30,797 nt of DNA from JBBIGV01 sp037447335. Its GTDB lineage: Bacteria > Bacteroidota > Ignavibacteria > Ignavibacteriales > Ignavibacteriaceae. A program made the translations under genes and the position numbers. How positions within the stretch are numbered: the stretch's first letter is position 1; each line of letters starts with the position of its first letter. Below, piece after piece: positions 8,030 to 16,662 of the stretch. The notes beneath the pieces were generated by a model, which saw nothing but the letters and a program-made list of their open reading frames with translations, did no database searches and had not been told where the DNA came from. The stretch is taken from contig JBBIGV010000037.1 in assembly GCA_037447335.1 (NCBI GenBank), positions 1 to 30,797 of the forward strand, in the 5' to 3' direction.

Positions 8030-8479
8030 ATGTCAGAGGAAAAGAATATAGTCGTAAACCGGAAGGCACGGCACGAATACAACATACTTCAAACGTACGA
8101 AGCAGGCATAGTTCTTAAAGGCACTGAAGTTAAGTCATTAAGGGCAGGAAAGGCTAACCTTGTTGATAGTTATGCCGTACTTAAAGAGATGGAAGTGTGG
8201 CTGCTCAGTCTTCACATCAGCGAGTATGCACAAGGAAACATCAATAACCACGAACCAACTCGTGAGAGAAAGCTCCTGCTTAATAAAAGTGAAATAAGAA
8301 AGCTCATCGGAAAAGTCAAAGAAAAAGGGCTCACGTTAATTCCATTGCGTTTATACTTTAAGAACGGGAAAGTAAAAGTTGAGATTGCACTTGCAAAAGG
8401 CAAGAAAGTGTATGATAAACGGGAATCGATTGCAAAACGGGATTCTCAACGTGAACAGGAACGCAGAATAAAATACTAA
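8030..8479 (+). CDS. smpB: SsrA-binding protein SmpB
   Basis: SmpB binds tmRNA and delivers it to stalled ribosomes for trans-translation. The 149-residue protein has the family signatures: NRKARHEYNILQTYEAGIVLKGTEVKSLR near the start (read here as NRKARHEYNI followed by GIVLKGTEVKSLR), SYAVLKEMEVWL, HEPTRERKLLLNKSEI, and the basic C-terminal tail KKVYDKRESIAKRDSQRE that reaches into the mRNA channel. It begins an apparent operon with tyrS, 28 bases before the preferred tyrS start, and is preceded by a good promoter at 7980-8010. Confidence 0.96.
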   Translation: MSEEKNIVVNRKARHEYNILQTYEAGIVLKGTEVKSLRAGKANLVDSYAVLKEMEVWLLSLHISEYAQGNINNHEPTRERKLLLNKSEIRKLIGKVKEKGLTLIPLRLYFKNGKVKVEIALAKGKKVYDKRESIAKRDSQREQERRIKY

Positions 8480-8507
8480 ACTATTGAAATAATTGACACA
8501 AAAGACA

Positions 8508-9728
8508 ATGACCAAAACCACTTTCCCTCCGGTAAATGAACAGATGGACCTTATCAGGAGAGGTGCATCTGAGATTATCCCTGAGGACGAACTTGTAAAG
8601 AAGCTGGAAAATTCCATTAAAGAAAACAAACCTCTCAATATTAAATTGGGCTGCGATCCAAGCCGTCCTGATCTACATATTGGTCATTCAGTTGTTTTGC
8701 GTAAGCTTGCTCAGTTTCAGTTTCTTGGTCATCAGGCAATTCTTATCATAGGTGACTTTACGGCAATGATCGGTGACCCATCCGGCAGAAATACTACCCG
8801 CCCTGCGCTTACGCTTGAAGAAACCCGGTTAAACGGGCAGAGCTATTTTGAACAGGCATCTAAAATACTTGATAAAGAAAAGACTAAGATTGTTTATAAC
8901 TCTGAGTGGCTCAGCAAAATGAATTTTGAGGATGTTATTAAGCTCGCATCAAAATATACTGCTGCACGAATGATCGAACGTGATGATTTTACAAAACGAT
9001 TCCGTTCGGGCGAGCCAATAAGTCTTCACGAACTCCTCTACCCACTTGCACAGGCAATGGATTCGGTGGCAATAAACAGTGATGTTGAGCTTGGCGGTAC
9101 TGATCAGAAATTTAATCTTCTGGTTGGCAGAGATATTCAACGTGAGTTTGGCGTTCAACCGCAGGTAATTCTAACGATGCCCTTGCTGGTAGGTACTGAT
9201 GGAATTGAAAAGATGAGTAAATCCTATGATAACTATATCGGTATATCTGATTCACCAAAAGAAATTTTTGGCAGAACACTCTCAATACCCGATAATTTAA
9301 TTTACAATTACTACGAACTTGCAACTGATGTATCTAATGAAGGATTAACTGAGATAAAAAAACAGCTTGAAAATCCTTCTGTTAATCCAAGAGATTTAAA
9401 GCGCAAGCTTGCGCGCACTATTGTTCGAATGTATCACAATGAACAGGCTGCTGTTGAAGCAGAAGAAGAGTTTGACAGAATATTCATAAAAAAGGAAATT
9501 CCCGACGAAATACCGGATTACAAAATTCAGCAAAATGAAATGGGAATACTTGATCTTATTGTGCAGGTGAATTTTGCACCGTCTAAGGCTGAAGCAAAAA
9601 GACTTGTGATGCAGGGCGGGGTTTCAGTTGACGGCAAAAAAATAATTGATACCAACACTGTAATCCGAATAGAAAATAACTTAATTTTGAAAGTAGGAAA
9701 AAGAAAATTCGTCAAAATAATCAAGTAA
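8508..9728 (+). CDS. tyrS: Tyrosyl-tRNA synthetase
   Basis: The enzyme charges tRNA-Tyr with tyrosine in the cytoplasm. It shows the class I signatures HIGH (about residues 57-60, in DLHIGHSVVLRKL) and KMSKS (about residue 235, IEKMSKSYDN), followed by a C-terminal S4 RNA-binding domain (FAPSKAEAKRLVMQGGVSVDGK). At about 406 residues it belongs to the shorter TyrRS group whose N-terminus reads EQMDLIRRGASEIIPEDEL. An earlier TTG at 8493 is in frame, but the ATG at 8508 fits the family better. It lies between smpB and the arginine decarboxylase gene with short gaps, so the three probably share a transcript. Confidence 0.95.
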   Translation: MTKTTFPPVNEQMDLIRRGASEIIPEDELVKKLENSIKENKPLNIKLGCDPSRPDLHIGHSVVLRKLAQFQFLGHQAILIIGDFTAMIGDPSGRNTTRPALTLEETRLNGQSYFEQASKILDKEKTKIVYNSEWLSKMNFEDVIKLASKYTAARMIERDDFTKRFRSGEPISLHELLYPLAQAMDSVAINSDVELGGTDQKFNLLVGRDIQREFGVQPQVILTMPLLVGTDGIEKMSKSYDNYIGISDSPKEIFGRTLSIPDNLIYNYYELATDVSNEGLTEIKKQLENPSVNPRDLKRKLARTIVRMYHNEQAAVEAEEEFDRIFIKKEIPDEIPDYKIQQNEMGILDLIVQVNFAPSKAEAKRLVMQGGVSVDGKKIIDTNTVIRIENNLILKVGKRKFVKIIK

Positions 9729-9744
9729 GAAAGGAGATGATAAT

Positions 9745-10290
9745 TTGTATGTGCCAACAAGAATATTCTTTACCAAAGGAGTGGGTAAACATAAAGAATA
9801 CCTTACCTCCTTTGAGCTGGCTTTACGTAACGCGGGCATAGAAATATGCAACCTTGTAACAGTCAGCAGTATTTTTCCCACCAACTGCAAAAGAATTAGT
9901 AAAGAAGAAGGATTAAAAGAACTAAAGCCCGGTCAGATCACATTTGCAGTTATGGCACGCAATTCAACCAACGAACCCAACAGGCTTATAGCTGCATCAA
10001 TCGGTGTAGCCATTCCTGCCGATAATAATGCCTATGGCTATTTATCTGAGCATCACCCTTATGGTGAAACAGAAAAAGTAGCAGGCGAATACGCTGAAGA
10101 CCTTGCAGCAACAATGTTAGCTACTACATTGGGTGTAGATTTTAACCCCGATATCGATTGGAGTGAAAGAGAAAATATTTACAAAATGTCGGGTAAAATC
10201 GTTCGTACGTTTAACATTACACAGTCTGCTGAAGGTGATAAGCACGGCTTATGGACAACCGTACTATCAGCAGGAATATTTCTGCCGTAA
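9745..10290 (+). CDS. Pyruvoyl-dependent arginine decarboxylase (PvlArgDC)
   Basis: The enzyme converts arginine to agmatine, the first step of the agmatine route to putrescine and spermidine. The proenzyme cleaves itself between two serines to make a pyruvoyl cofactor. The expected pair is Ser41-Ser42 in LVTVSSIFPTNCK. Other family marks are PTRIFFTKGVGKH at the N-terminus, FAVMARNSTNEPNRLIAASIGVA in the middle (cited as two parts, FAVMARNSTNEP and NRLIAASIGVA) and YGYLSEHHPYGE. The 181-residue length is normal. The start is TTG, placed 8 bases after GGAG; no in-frame ATG lies near it. It follows tyrS by 16 bases and precedes the terC-like gene by 50. Confidence 0.92.
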   Translation: MYVPTRIFFTKGVGKHKEYLTSFELALRNAGIEICNLVTVSSIFPTNCKRISKEEGLKELKPGQITFAVMARNSTNEPNRLIAASIGVAIPADNNAYGYLSEHHPYGETEKVAGEYAEDLAATMLATTLGVDFNPDIDWSERENIYKMSGKIVRTFNITQSAEGDKHGLWTTVLSAGIFLP

Positions 10291-10340
10291 TCAAATCATA
10301 AAATCTTCCACCTGATGAAGAGCTGATAAGGACACCCCGT

Positions 10341-11259
10341 TTGTTTGATGAAACCACTTTCTGGATAATATTCTGGATAGTTATTTCAGTATTATTATTT
10401 ATTGACTTTATGTAACAGACCATAGACGCGGGCGTATTACACTTAAGGCAAGTCTTATCTGGAGCGGCGTATGGATTATCGCCGCTCTTCTCTTTAATGT
10501 ATTTATATATTTTTATCTTGAAGACGGACATCCAAAAGCAATGGAATTCCTTACAGGGTATTTGATCGAGAAATCCCTGTCGGTTGATAATCTGTTTGTT
10601 TTTTTAATGATCTTTAAAGTGATGGATGCCCCGGCAGAACATCAGCCCTTCGTTCTTAAATGGGGAATACTTGGCGCAATCTTCTTCAGAATTCTTTTTG
10701 TGCTTGCCGGAGTTGGTTTTCTGAAACTGTTTCATCCCGTCAATTATGTCTTTGCATTAGTTCTGCTTTACGCTGCTTACAAAATGGCTTTCGCGGTGAA
10801 CATAAAATTAATCCCGAAAACAGTTTGATGGTAAAATTTGCGATAAAATATTTCAAATATAAACCGGGTTATTTTGGCAGACATTTTTTCATTAAGGAAA
10901 ATGGAAAGCGGTATGCAACTTCACTTTTTATGACTCTGTTATTAATTGAGTCCTCGGATATTGTATTTGCAGTTGATTCTATTCCCGCCATTATTGCCAT
11001 AACAAGGGATGAGTTCATTATAATATCATCCAATGTTTTTGCCATACTTGGACTGCGTGCTCTTTATTTTGCTCTTGCAGGAATAGTAGATCTTTTTGTT
11101 TATCTCAAATACGGCGTGGCAGTTGTGCTGTTTTACGTGGGAATCAAAATGCTTATTTCAGATTTCTATATTATACCAACCGGTATATCATTGACTATAG
11201 TTGTTACTTGTTTAACTCTGTCGGTAATAGCTTCACTGGCGAGGAGGAAAAAATTATAA
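10341..11259 (+). pseudogene. TerC/Alx-family membrane protein, interrupted by two frameshifts
   Basis: The pieces together read as one TerC-family integral membrane protein. Family signatures are all present: LKASLIWSGVWI, EFLTGYLIEKSLSVDNLFVF, WGILGAIFFRI, ENGKRYATSLF, ESSDIVFAVDSIPAI, ITRDEFIIISSNVFAILGLR and LKYGVAVVLFYVGIKML. Proteins of this family are linked to manganese export or metal homeostasis. The frame breaks near 10407-10414, where the first segment stops at TAA, and again near 10790-10795; both are repaired by adding one base. The proposed start is TTG at 10341, 8 bases after AAGGA, giving MFDETTFWIIFW. Because every conserved block survives, either two sequencing indels or a very recent inactivation would explain it. 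It follows the arginine decarboxylase gene closely. Confidence 0.82.
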
Positions 11260-11278
11260 GTATTCACCATTATATATA

Positions 11279-11575
11279 TTAAATCAAGTACCTGTCTAGA
11301 TCTAATGCACCATGAAAGATTCCAAGAATGTCAATAATATTTTCATGTTTCATCAAATAAGCTATCCGGTAATGATCATACAGTAAAATTCTGATTTCAC
11401 CATCAATTTCGTTTCGAAATTTATATCCCAATTTCAGAAATCTATGCAGCATCTGAACACTCTTATAAATACCATTAACTACATTTTGTGCTGCTGTAAT
11501 GTTATCTTCCGCAATAAAATGGTAAATATCTTCCAACTATTGATTGACTTCGTCAGTCCACCTTATCACTGCCAT
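11279..11575 (-). pseudogene. ParE/RelE-type toxin with an in-frame stop codon
   Basis: Reading from the ATG at 11575 gives MAVIRWTDEVNQ, then TAG (11539-11537), then LEDIYHFIAEDNITAAQNVV and on to a normal end at 11279. Ignoring the stop, the 98-residue product has the ParE layout: N-terminal strand with Trp, a helical pair with LEDIYHFI, the GYKFRNEIDGEIR strand and the C-terminal IIDILGIFHG strand. The stop occupies the place of the Gln or Asp that normally precedes LEDI, so CAG to TAG is the simplest change. A TTG directly after the stop (11536) could start an 85-residue form lacking the first strand. The ATG overlaps the antitoxin gene by 10 bases, the usual type II arrangement. Whether any active toxin is made is uncertain. 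Confidence 0.75.
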
Positions 11576-11748
11576 GTTTTTATACGGCGCTGCATTTCAT
11601 CATTACTAATAACCCGATTCTTTCTCGAATCCTCTAAACCTCTCTGAATCATTCGCTCAAAAAGCAGTTCTCTCATTATTTCTTCATACGTAGCATCGTC
11701 AGGCTGTTTTTTTATACTATCAGCCATTTTTTGTTTTACGTCAGACAT
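11566..11748 (-). CDS. Antitoxin of a type II ParE/RelE-like module
   Basis: This encodes a 60-residue, mostly helical acidic/basic protein (MADSIKKQPDDATYEEIMRE early, then NDEMQRRIKTWQ). It has the size and pattern of the short antitoxins that precede ParE/RelE toxins, in which the second half wraps around the toxin. AAGGA lies about 7 bases before the ATG. The stop overlaps the start of the toxin gene, which indicates translational coupling. Its partner has an early stop codon, so it may be an orphan antitoxin. Assignment rests mainly on position and composition. Confidence 0.72.
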   Translation of the reverse strand: MSDVKQKMADSIKKQPDDATYEEIMRELLFERMIQRGLEDSRKNRVISNDEMQRRIKTWQ

Positions 11749-11821
11749 TCTATGATTCCTTCATGAATAATCAATAGTTTTCACAAAGTTAAATAATTGC
11801 TTAAGAAAAATAAACAATCAT

Positions 11822-13207
11822 TTAATTTCTCTTAAGTTTCCCGAAAGTATGTATACCCGCTGCACAAATAATCCCGACCAGCATTGGCTCCAACTCATTC
11901 AATACTACTACTTCAGAAAATTCGTCCCGTATAAAATACCATAACAAACTTGAAATAATTGCTGCAGACATTCCGGTAATAATAAATTTATTTCTTACCC
12001 GCAGTATGGGATAGTAAGCGCTCACAACAGGAAGAATAAGCGCAGGTATGAACAGAGAACCTATCGTATACCAAATTTCAATTACTGATGGAATCAGCAG
12101 TGCCAGCAGCATTGCAATTATTCCTGAAACAAATAATCCGATTATGGTAAATGTTTTTAGATTAGATTCATTATCCGCTTCGCCCAGCCGGTATATAAAA
12201 TCTCTTCCTATTGTTGTTCCGCTTAAAAACAAAAAACTTATCTGAGTTGAAAGTATCGTTGCAAACAATGCGGCATAAAAAATTCCTTTCAGTCCGGGGG
12301 GAAGAACCTTTTCAGCATATAATGGAAAAGCAAGCACAGGGTTATCGAGTTCAGGTAATATAGCCTTCGCAAATAAACCGGTTGATGTTGTTAAAAAATC
12401 AAAAAGCGCCCAGAAAAAAATTGAAATGATAATACCCCACTTCGCAATATTTCCTGTTTTTGCTGCGTAACATCTCTGGTGGAATCCCGGGTCGGCAAAT
12501 GTCCATAATGCAATAAGAAACCAGACTGTGAGAAAAGTTACTGACATACCTCCTGTCAGCTTCAGATGATTTTCCGGAACGGAATTTTTAATAAAATCTA
12601 CGAATCCGAATTCAATTCCTGAAAAAATCAGAACTGCTATAAATCCGGCAAACATTATAATGAACTGAAAAACATCCACATAAACATTGGACCGGAAGCC
12701 GCCTCTGATCAGGTACGCAATTGAAAGTATCAGCGAAATTATTAAAGCCATAATAATTTCAAAATCGAAAAGCAGGGATAAAAGGTTTGAACTCATCAGC
12801 AGGTATGGTGCCGGCGAAACCAATATAAAAACGATCACTGCCGTAAACATCCCGACATTCTTCCCGTAAATTTCCGTAAGCTTATCAGGTATAGTGAAAA
12901 GCGATGATTCCCTGATCTTCTTAGCAAATAAAAAGGCGAAGATGAGTGCAAATATATAATATGGAAATCCTTGCGTAAACCAGCTAACCAACCCATAGCG
13001 GTAGGTAAACTCACCTACTCCGAGTATTCCTCCGTACCATGTGCTTACTGTTACAGCAACGAAAAGGAACAACCCAAGATTTCTTCCCGAAAGCAGATAA
13101 TCATTTGCATCGCTGCGGGTTCGTCTTCCGGTATAGAATCCAATGAAAAGAACCGAGGCAAAAAACAGAATGATAATTACAAGGTCAAATGCGCTAAATG
13201 AAACCAT
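11822..13207 (-). CDS. Sodium:solute symporter (SSS family), candidate thiamine transporter
   Basis: This is an inner-membrane protein of about 461 residues with roughly 13 membrane segments. Family features are YLLSGRNLGLFLFVAVTVS with STWYGG in the first part, IRGGFRSNVYVDVFQFIIMF, and FATILSTQISFLFLSGTTIGRD near the second sodium-site region. The reading frame begins inside the thiamine pyrophosphokinase gene. I prefer the ATG at 13207 (14-base overlap); a GTG at 13231 would extend it by 8 residues. Position as the last gene of a TPP-riboswitch operon suggests it imports thiamine or a precursor across the inner membrane after the TonB receptor brings it through the outer membrane. SSS proteins have been proposed as thiamine-related carriers elsewhere (ThiV), so the idea has precedent. 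The substrate is inferred from context only. Confidence 0.88.
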   Translation of the reverse strand: MVSFSAFDLVIIILFFASVLFIGFYTGRRTRSDANDYLLSGRNLGLFLFVAVTVSTWYGGILGVGEFTYRYGLVSWFTQGFPYYIFALIFAFLFAKKIRESSLFTIPDKLTEIYGKNVGMFTAVIVFILVSPAPYLLMSSNLLSLLFDFEIIMALIISLILSIAYLIRGGFRSNVYVDVFQFIIMFAGFIAVLIFSGIEFGFVDFIKNSVPENHLKLTGGMSVTFLTVWFLIALWTFADPGFHQRCYAAKTGNIAKWGIIISIFFWALFDFLTTSTGLFAKAILPELDNPVLAFPLYAEKVLPPGLKGIFYAALFATILSTQISFLFLSGTTIGRDFIYRLGEADNESNLKTFTIIGLFVSGIIAMLLALLIPSVIEIWYTIGSLFIPALILPVVSAYYPILRVRNKFIITGMSAAIISSLLWYFIRDEFSEVVVLNELEPMLVGIICAAGIHTFGKLKRN

Positions 13208-13847
13208 GCTGTCTTGCTGTATTAAAGTCACGGATTAAAAATACGATGCCTCCATTAATATCAAGCTGCACGTTGTTTGTCATAGCTTTATTGCTTGTGC
13301 TTTCACTTTCACCAAAAGGTAAGATTGAATTGTTAAGCGGATATTTCAAACCGGATGATGTAATTTTTGTCTTTCGGTTAAAGCCATAAATAGAAATTGT
13401 TTCTCCCGGGACTGTATTTATTTTTACTTTACCGGAATAAGGCACAAGCAGAGAATCCTCAGCAATAAGTCTGATTTTTATTAAATGATAAAATTTTAGA
13501 ATGATTCCGAGATTACAAATTGTATGGTCCAGCCTGTTGCCTGTTGCGCCGGTCAGAATGGCTGCAGAAAAGTTATTTTTGATTGCGTACTTAAGACACT
13601 TCTCAACATCAGTATCGTTTTGCCTTTTTATTTTTATGATCTTTGAAGTCGTACCAAAACGTTTTATTGTTTTATCCGTAACTGATTCAAGGTCACCAAT
13701 AATAAAATCGGGAGTAATATTCATTTTAAATGCTGAATTTGCTCCGCCATCAGCGCATATCAAAGTTGAGTAGTTTAGCCTCTTCAAAAATGTTAATACA
13801 TTTTTTTTAGGAGGGCTGCCATTAGCAAGTATGATACATTTTTTCAA
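13194..13847 (-). CDS. Thiamine pyrophosphokinase
   Basis: The enzyme transfers diphosphate from ATP to thiamine, giving TPP directly. Motifs are clear: CADGGANSAF (31-40), TPDFIIGDLESV (45-56), the QNDTDVEKCL acidic motif (76-85), LTGATGNRLDHTICN (98-112) and GLKYPL followed by ESTSNK near the C-terminus, where thiamine binds. The 217-residue length is normal for the bacterial enzyme. The start is TTG with AGGA 7 bases upstream. It is the second gene of the riboswitch-controlled operon, 63 bases after the TonB receptor gene, and overlaps the symporter gene. A kinase acting on preformed thiamine supports a salvage role for the whole unit. Confidence 0.93.
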   Translation of the reverse strand: MKKCIILANGSPPKKNVLTFLKRLNYSTLICADGGANSAFKMNITPDFIIGDLESVTDKTIKRFGTTSKIIKIKRQNDTDVEKCLKYAIKNNFSAAILTGATGNRLDHTICNLGIILKFYHLIKIRLIAEDSLLVPYSGKVKINTVPGETISIYGFNRKTKITSSGLKYPLNNSILPFGESESTSNKAMTNNVQLDINGGIVFLIRDFNTARQHGFI

Positions 13848-13871
13848 TCTGTATTCCTATTAATGAATAAA

Positions 13872-13898
13872 CATGCCGGATTTTCGTAACCCGGCATG
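13872..13898 (-). terminator. Intercistronic hairpin between receptor and kinase genes
   Basis: CATGCCGG (13872-13879) and CCGGCATG (13891-13898) form a perfect 8-bp stem with an 11-base loop. On the transcribed minus strand it is followed by TTTATT, a weak T-tail. It may reduce readthrough into the kinase and symporter genes or protect the 3' end of the receptor message. Confidence 0.5.
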
Positions 13899-13910
13899 CT
13901 TTTGTCAGTT

Positions 13911-16421
13911 TTACAATCCGACCTGTATGCCGGCAAGAAAATTTCTTTCTGCTGCGGGAAAGAATTCCGGGCCGATTGCCTGCGCCGAGTACAAATTATC
14001 AAAAATATTATTCACCTGAACAAATATTTTTGAATCACTCTGCGCTCCGAATAAATTCATCGAATAACTTCCAAAGAAATCTGCCGTAAAATAAGCATCA
14101 TTTTTATTATCTGTATATCTGACAAATCGCGGAAACAAATTCAGATACTCAGTCAGCTTATTATCATAATTATCAGAACGGAAAGCACCAACATATCTGC
14201 CGGTTAACCTGAGATAAACTCCGTAATCAGAATAAGTTAAACCAAAATTAGAAAGGAAATCGGGAAATCCGCTTATTCTGTTGCCTGACAGATCTATCTT
14301 CCCCACTTTTCTTTCATTGGTAACAGCATCACGGTATCTCACAAAAGTGGAGCCTTTATCAATTATATTATTACTGTAGGTGGCATTTGCAAACAGCTCG
14401 AAGCCTTGAAATGGTTTAACAATAAATGACAACTCAACGCCTCTGTGGATTGTCTTCTCAACGTTTCCTGTAACCGGCTGACCGAATCTGTCCACCTGCC
14501 CGCTTCTAATAATTTCATCATTAAAAAGCATGTAATAAATGTTCAGACTTGCATTAAAGTCTTTATGAAAAAATGAAGTACCCAGCTCAATGTTGTTCAT
14601 CGTTTCAGGTTTAACAAGCGGACTATTAAAGTTGTAACTTATTACATTTCCAGTCTGATCTGTTACAGCTTCAAACTGTGGTTCAGCTCCGCCGCTCGAT
14701 TCTGCTGCATCATAATAATTTTTGAGCCTCGGCTCTCTGCTTACTCTTGCGAGTGTAACGTAAATATTTTGCTGCGGAGTTAGTTTATAGTTTACCCCAA
14801 ATCTGGGATTCACAAAAAAATCCGAAATAGTAAAATCTGTTCCGATGTATTTTTCATTGTGAAGTTTGTATCTGTGATAAGCAAACTGAACTTCACCGAG
14901 AAGATTAATACGATCAGTCAGTCTGTATGATTCGTGAATAAAAGCATTCAGAATATCCTTTCCACCTTCATAATAGTAGTAACGATAATCTTTCGTTATA
15001 CCTTGCGGAAGATTTTCACCATAAATAAGGCTGCCCCAATGTATTGAACTATGCTTTCGAATTTCAGCTCCTGCAATCAATTCGCCATTAGTATGTTTAT
15101 AGCTTACCCTTGGTATCCATCCGAATTGTGTATTTTCGACCTGCGCCCTGATGAGAACATTTTCCGGGTTTTGTGTTACATTAAATCCGTTATCGAGAGT
15201 TAATCTAAAATAATTGGTATCTGCCCACGAACCATCATAATCGAAAAAACCATTACCAATTACAAGAAATAAAGCAGAATTGAGAGTTACATTATCGTTT
15301 ATTCTGAATTCATTTAGTAATTCATAATGAGGCTGTGAGAAGTTTTCGATTTCTTCTGCACGTCTTTCTGCGGTGAATGTATAACCATTCTCATCGGCTT
15401 CCCAATACGAATAATTTGCTCTTCGCATTTCACGGTCTTTAATAGCGAACTTGGGCAACCCGGTATATGCCAAACCATCTGCAACCGGACCACCAAACAA
15501 ATTTATTTGTGTGGTTAACCTGTCATCATATCTTACAGCAGCAAGATGATATGCATTGAACTTAACCCACGATTTGTGCCTGTATCCGCTGCTAAGAATT
15601 TGTGAGAGCTTGGCATAAACTGAATATCTGTTATCTATTAGTCCGCTGGAAAATGATGCAGAATACTTTCGGGTGTGATAGCTTCCGTAGGAAGCCGATA
15701 AATCGAACATCGGACGGTTGGAAAAAACAGATGTAATAATATTAATAGAACCCCCGATTGCAGGATAACCGGCAACACCCGAACCTGCTCCACGTTGTAC
15801 CTGGATCAATTCTGTGCTTGCCAGTAAGTCAGAGAAATTATGCCAGTAAACGTTGTGATCTTCAGGGTCATTTTGAGGGATGCCATTTATAGAAACTGAA
15901 ATTCTTCTCTGATCAAAACCACGTATACTTAAATAGTTATAACCAATTCCATGACCGCTTTCTGAATAGAAAGTGGTTGACGGAAGAGTGCTCAGATAGA
16001 CAGGAATATCCTGAACCGTATAATTTTGTTCGATGTCCTGTCGTCTTATCTTGTCAAAAGTCAGCGGGGTGAACCCCTCTCTACCTAAACTAGCTTCTAC
16101 CAGAACTGTTTGAGAAGGAATTATCTTGGATTGCAGCTTTATAACAACCTGTTCAGAAATAAGCTCTTTTACAGGAAGCGTAGTTGAGTTATAGCCTACA
16201 TAGGAAACAACAATATGATCATCTTCTTTGAAAATACCTTTAACTATAAAACTGCCATCTGCATTTGATGCTGCACCAATTCCCGGGTCTGACTTGAGAA
16301 AGATATTAGCTTTGGGTAATGGTTTGAGTGTTTGAGAGTCGACTACTTTACCTTTTAGGACAATATCCTGAGCGGTTAAAGTGAAAGGGAAAAGAACGAA
16401 GAAAATAATTAAGCATTTCAT
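13911..16421 (-). CDS. TonB-dependent receptor, predicted thiamine (or precursor) transporter
   Basis: This is an outer-membrane active transporter of 836 residues. It has a signal peptide (about 1-17, ending TLTAQD). A carboxypeptidase-regulatory-like domain follows (about 20-95, with GKVVDSQTLKPLPKANIFL and VSYVGYNS), then the plug domain (QDIPVYLSTLP, YLSIRGFDQRRISVSINGIP, VQRGAGSGVAGYPAIGGSIN) and a long beta barrel ending in the hydrophobic LAGIQVGL. The extra N-terminal domain is common in Bacteroidota receptors. The TPP riboswitch in the leader and the thiamine pyrophosphokinase gene downstream indicate that its ligand is thiamine or a related compound; this agrees with the known TPP-regulated receptors of Bacteroidota. 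AAGGAGG precedes the ATG at ideal distance and lies directly after the riboswitch terminator. Confidence 0.93.
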   Translation of the reverse strand: MKCLIIFFVLFPFTLTAQDIVLKGKVVDSQTLKPLPKANIFLKSDPGIGAASNADGSFIVKGIFKEDDHIVVSYVGYNSTTLPVKELISEQVVIKLQSKIIPSQTVLVEASLGREGFTPLTFDKIRRQDIEQNYTVQDIPVYLSTLPSTTFYSESGHGIGYNYLSIRGFDQRRISVSINGIPQNDPEDHNVYWHNFSDLLASTELIQVQRGAGSGVAGYPAIGGSINIITSVFSNRPMFDLSASYGSYHTRKYSASFSSGLIDNRYSVYAKLSQILSSGYRHKSWVKFNAYHLAAVRYDDRLTTQINLFGGPVADGLAYTGLPKFAIKDREMRRANYSYWEADENGYTFTAERRAEEIENFSQPHYELLNEFRINDNVTLNSALFLVIGNGFFDYDGSWADTNYFRLTLDNGFNVTQNPENVLIRAQVENTQFGWIPRVSYKHTNGELIAGAEIRKHSSIHWGSLIYGENLPQGITKDYRYYYYEGGKDILNAFIHESYRLTDRINLLGEVQFAYHRYKLHNEKYIGTDFTISDFFVNPRFGVNYKLTPQQNIYVTLARVSREPRLKNYYDAAESSGGAEPQFEAVTDQTGNVISYNFNSPLVKPETMNNIELGTSFFHKDFNASLNIYYMLFNDEIIRSGQVDRFGQPVTGNVEKTIHRGVELSFIVKPFQGFELFANATYSNNIIDKGSTFVRYRDAVTNERKVGKIDLSGNRISGFPDFLSNFGLTYSDYGVYLRLTGRYVGAFRSDNYDNKLTEYLNLFPRFVRYTDNKNDAYFTADFFGSYSMNLFGAQSDSKIFVQVNNIFDNLYSAQAIGPEFFPAAERNFLAGIQVGL

Positions 16422-16438
16422 TTTTATCCTCCTTAAAT

Positions 16439-16578
16439 AAAAAAAGCCGTCGGTGAAACGGCTAAATACTTAATTATTTTATTTAGCCCGTTTTCCTACG
16501 CTGGTATTATCCAGATCAGGTTTAAGGGTATTTTCTCAGTCGAACCGACAGTATCGGAACAACACCCCTAACGGCTTT
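16439..16578 (-). promoter_or_regulatory. TPP riboswitch (thi-box) with antiterminator and terminator
   Basis: Read on the minus strand, the conserved thi-box parts appear in order: GGGGTG, CTGAGA (window 16534-16539), then ACCTGATCTGGATAATACC with AGCG (window 16499-16521). P1 forms between AGCCGTT (16570-16576) and AACGGGCT (16485-16492), with one bulged C. Downstream, GGCTAAATA (16480-16488) can pair perfectly with TATTTAGCC (16460-16468). That antiterminator uses four bases of P1 and also covers the first arm of a terminator, AGCCGT (16458-16463) with ACGGCT (16445-16450) and six T (16439-16444). With TPP bound, P1 holds, the terminator forms and transcription stops before the TonB receptor gene; without TPP the antiterminator wins. 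Confidence 0.95.
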
Positions 16579-16662
16579 GGGTTAAAACAATAAATAAATT
16601 AAAGAACTATTTTTTCTTCACTCCAAATCAATTAAAAAAACAGATTATTTTCAATATCAGAA

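Noticed and set aside
10287..10340. Manganese (yybP-ykoY) riboswitch upstream of the terC-like gene
   Set aside because: Only about 50 bases separate it from the preceding gene, too short, and the conserved loops are absent.
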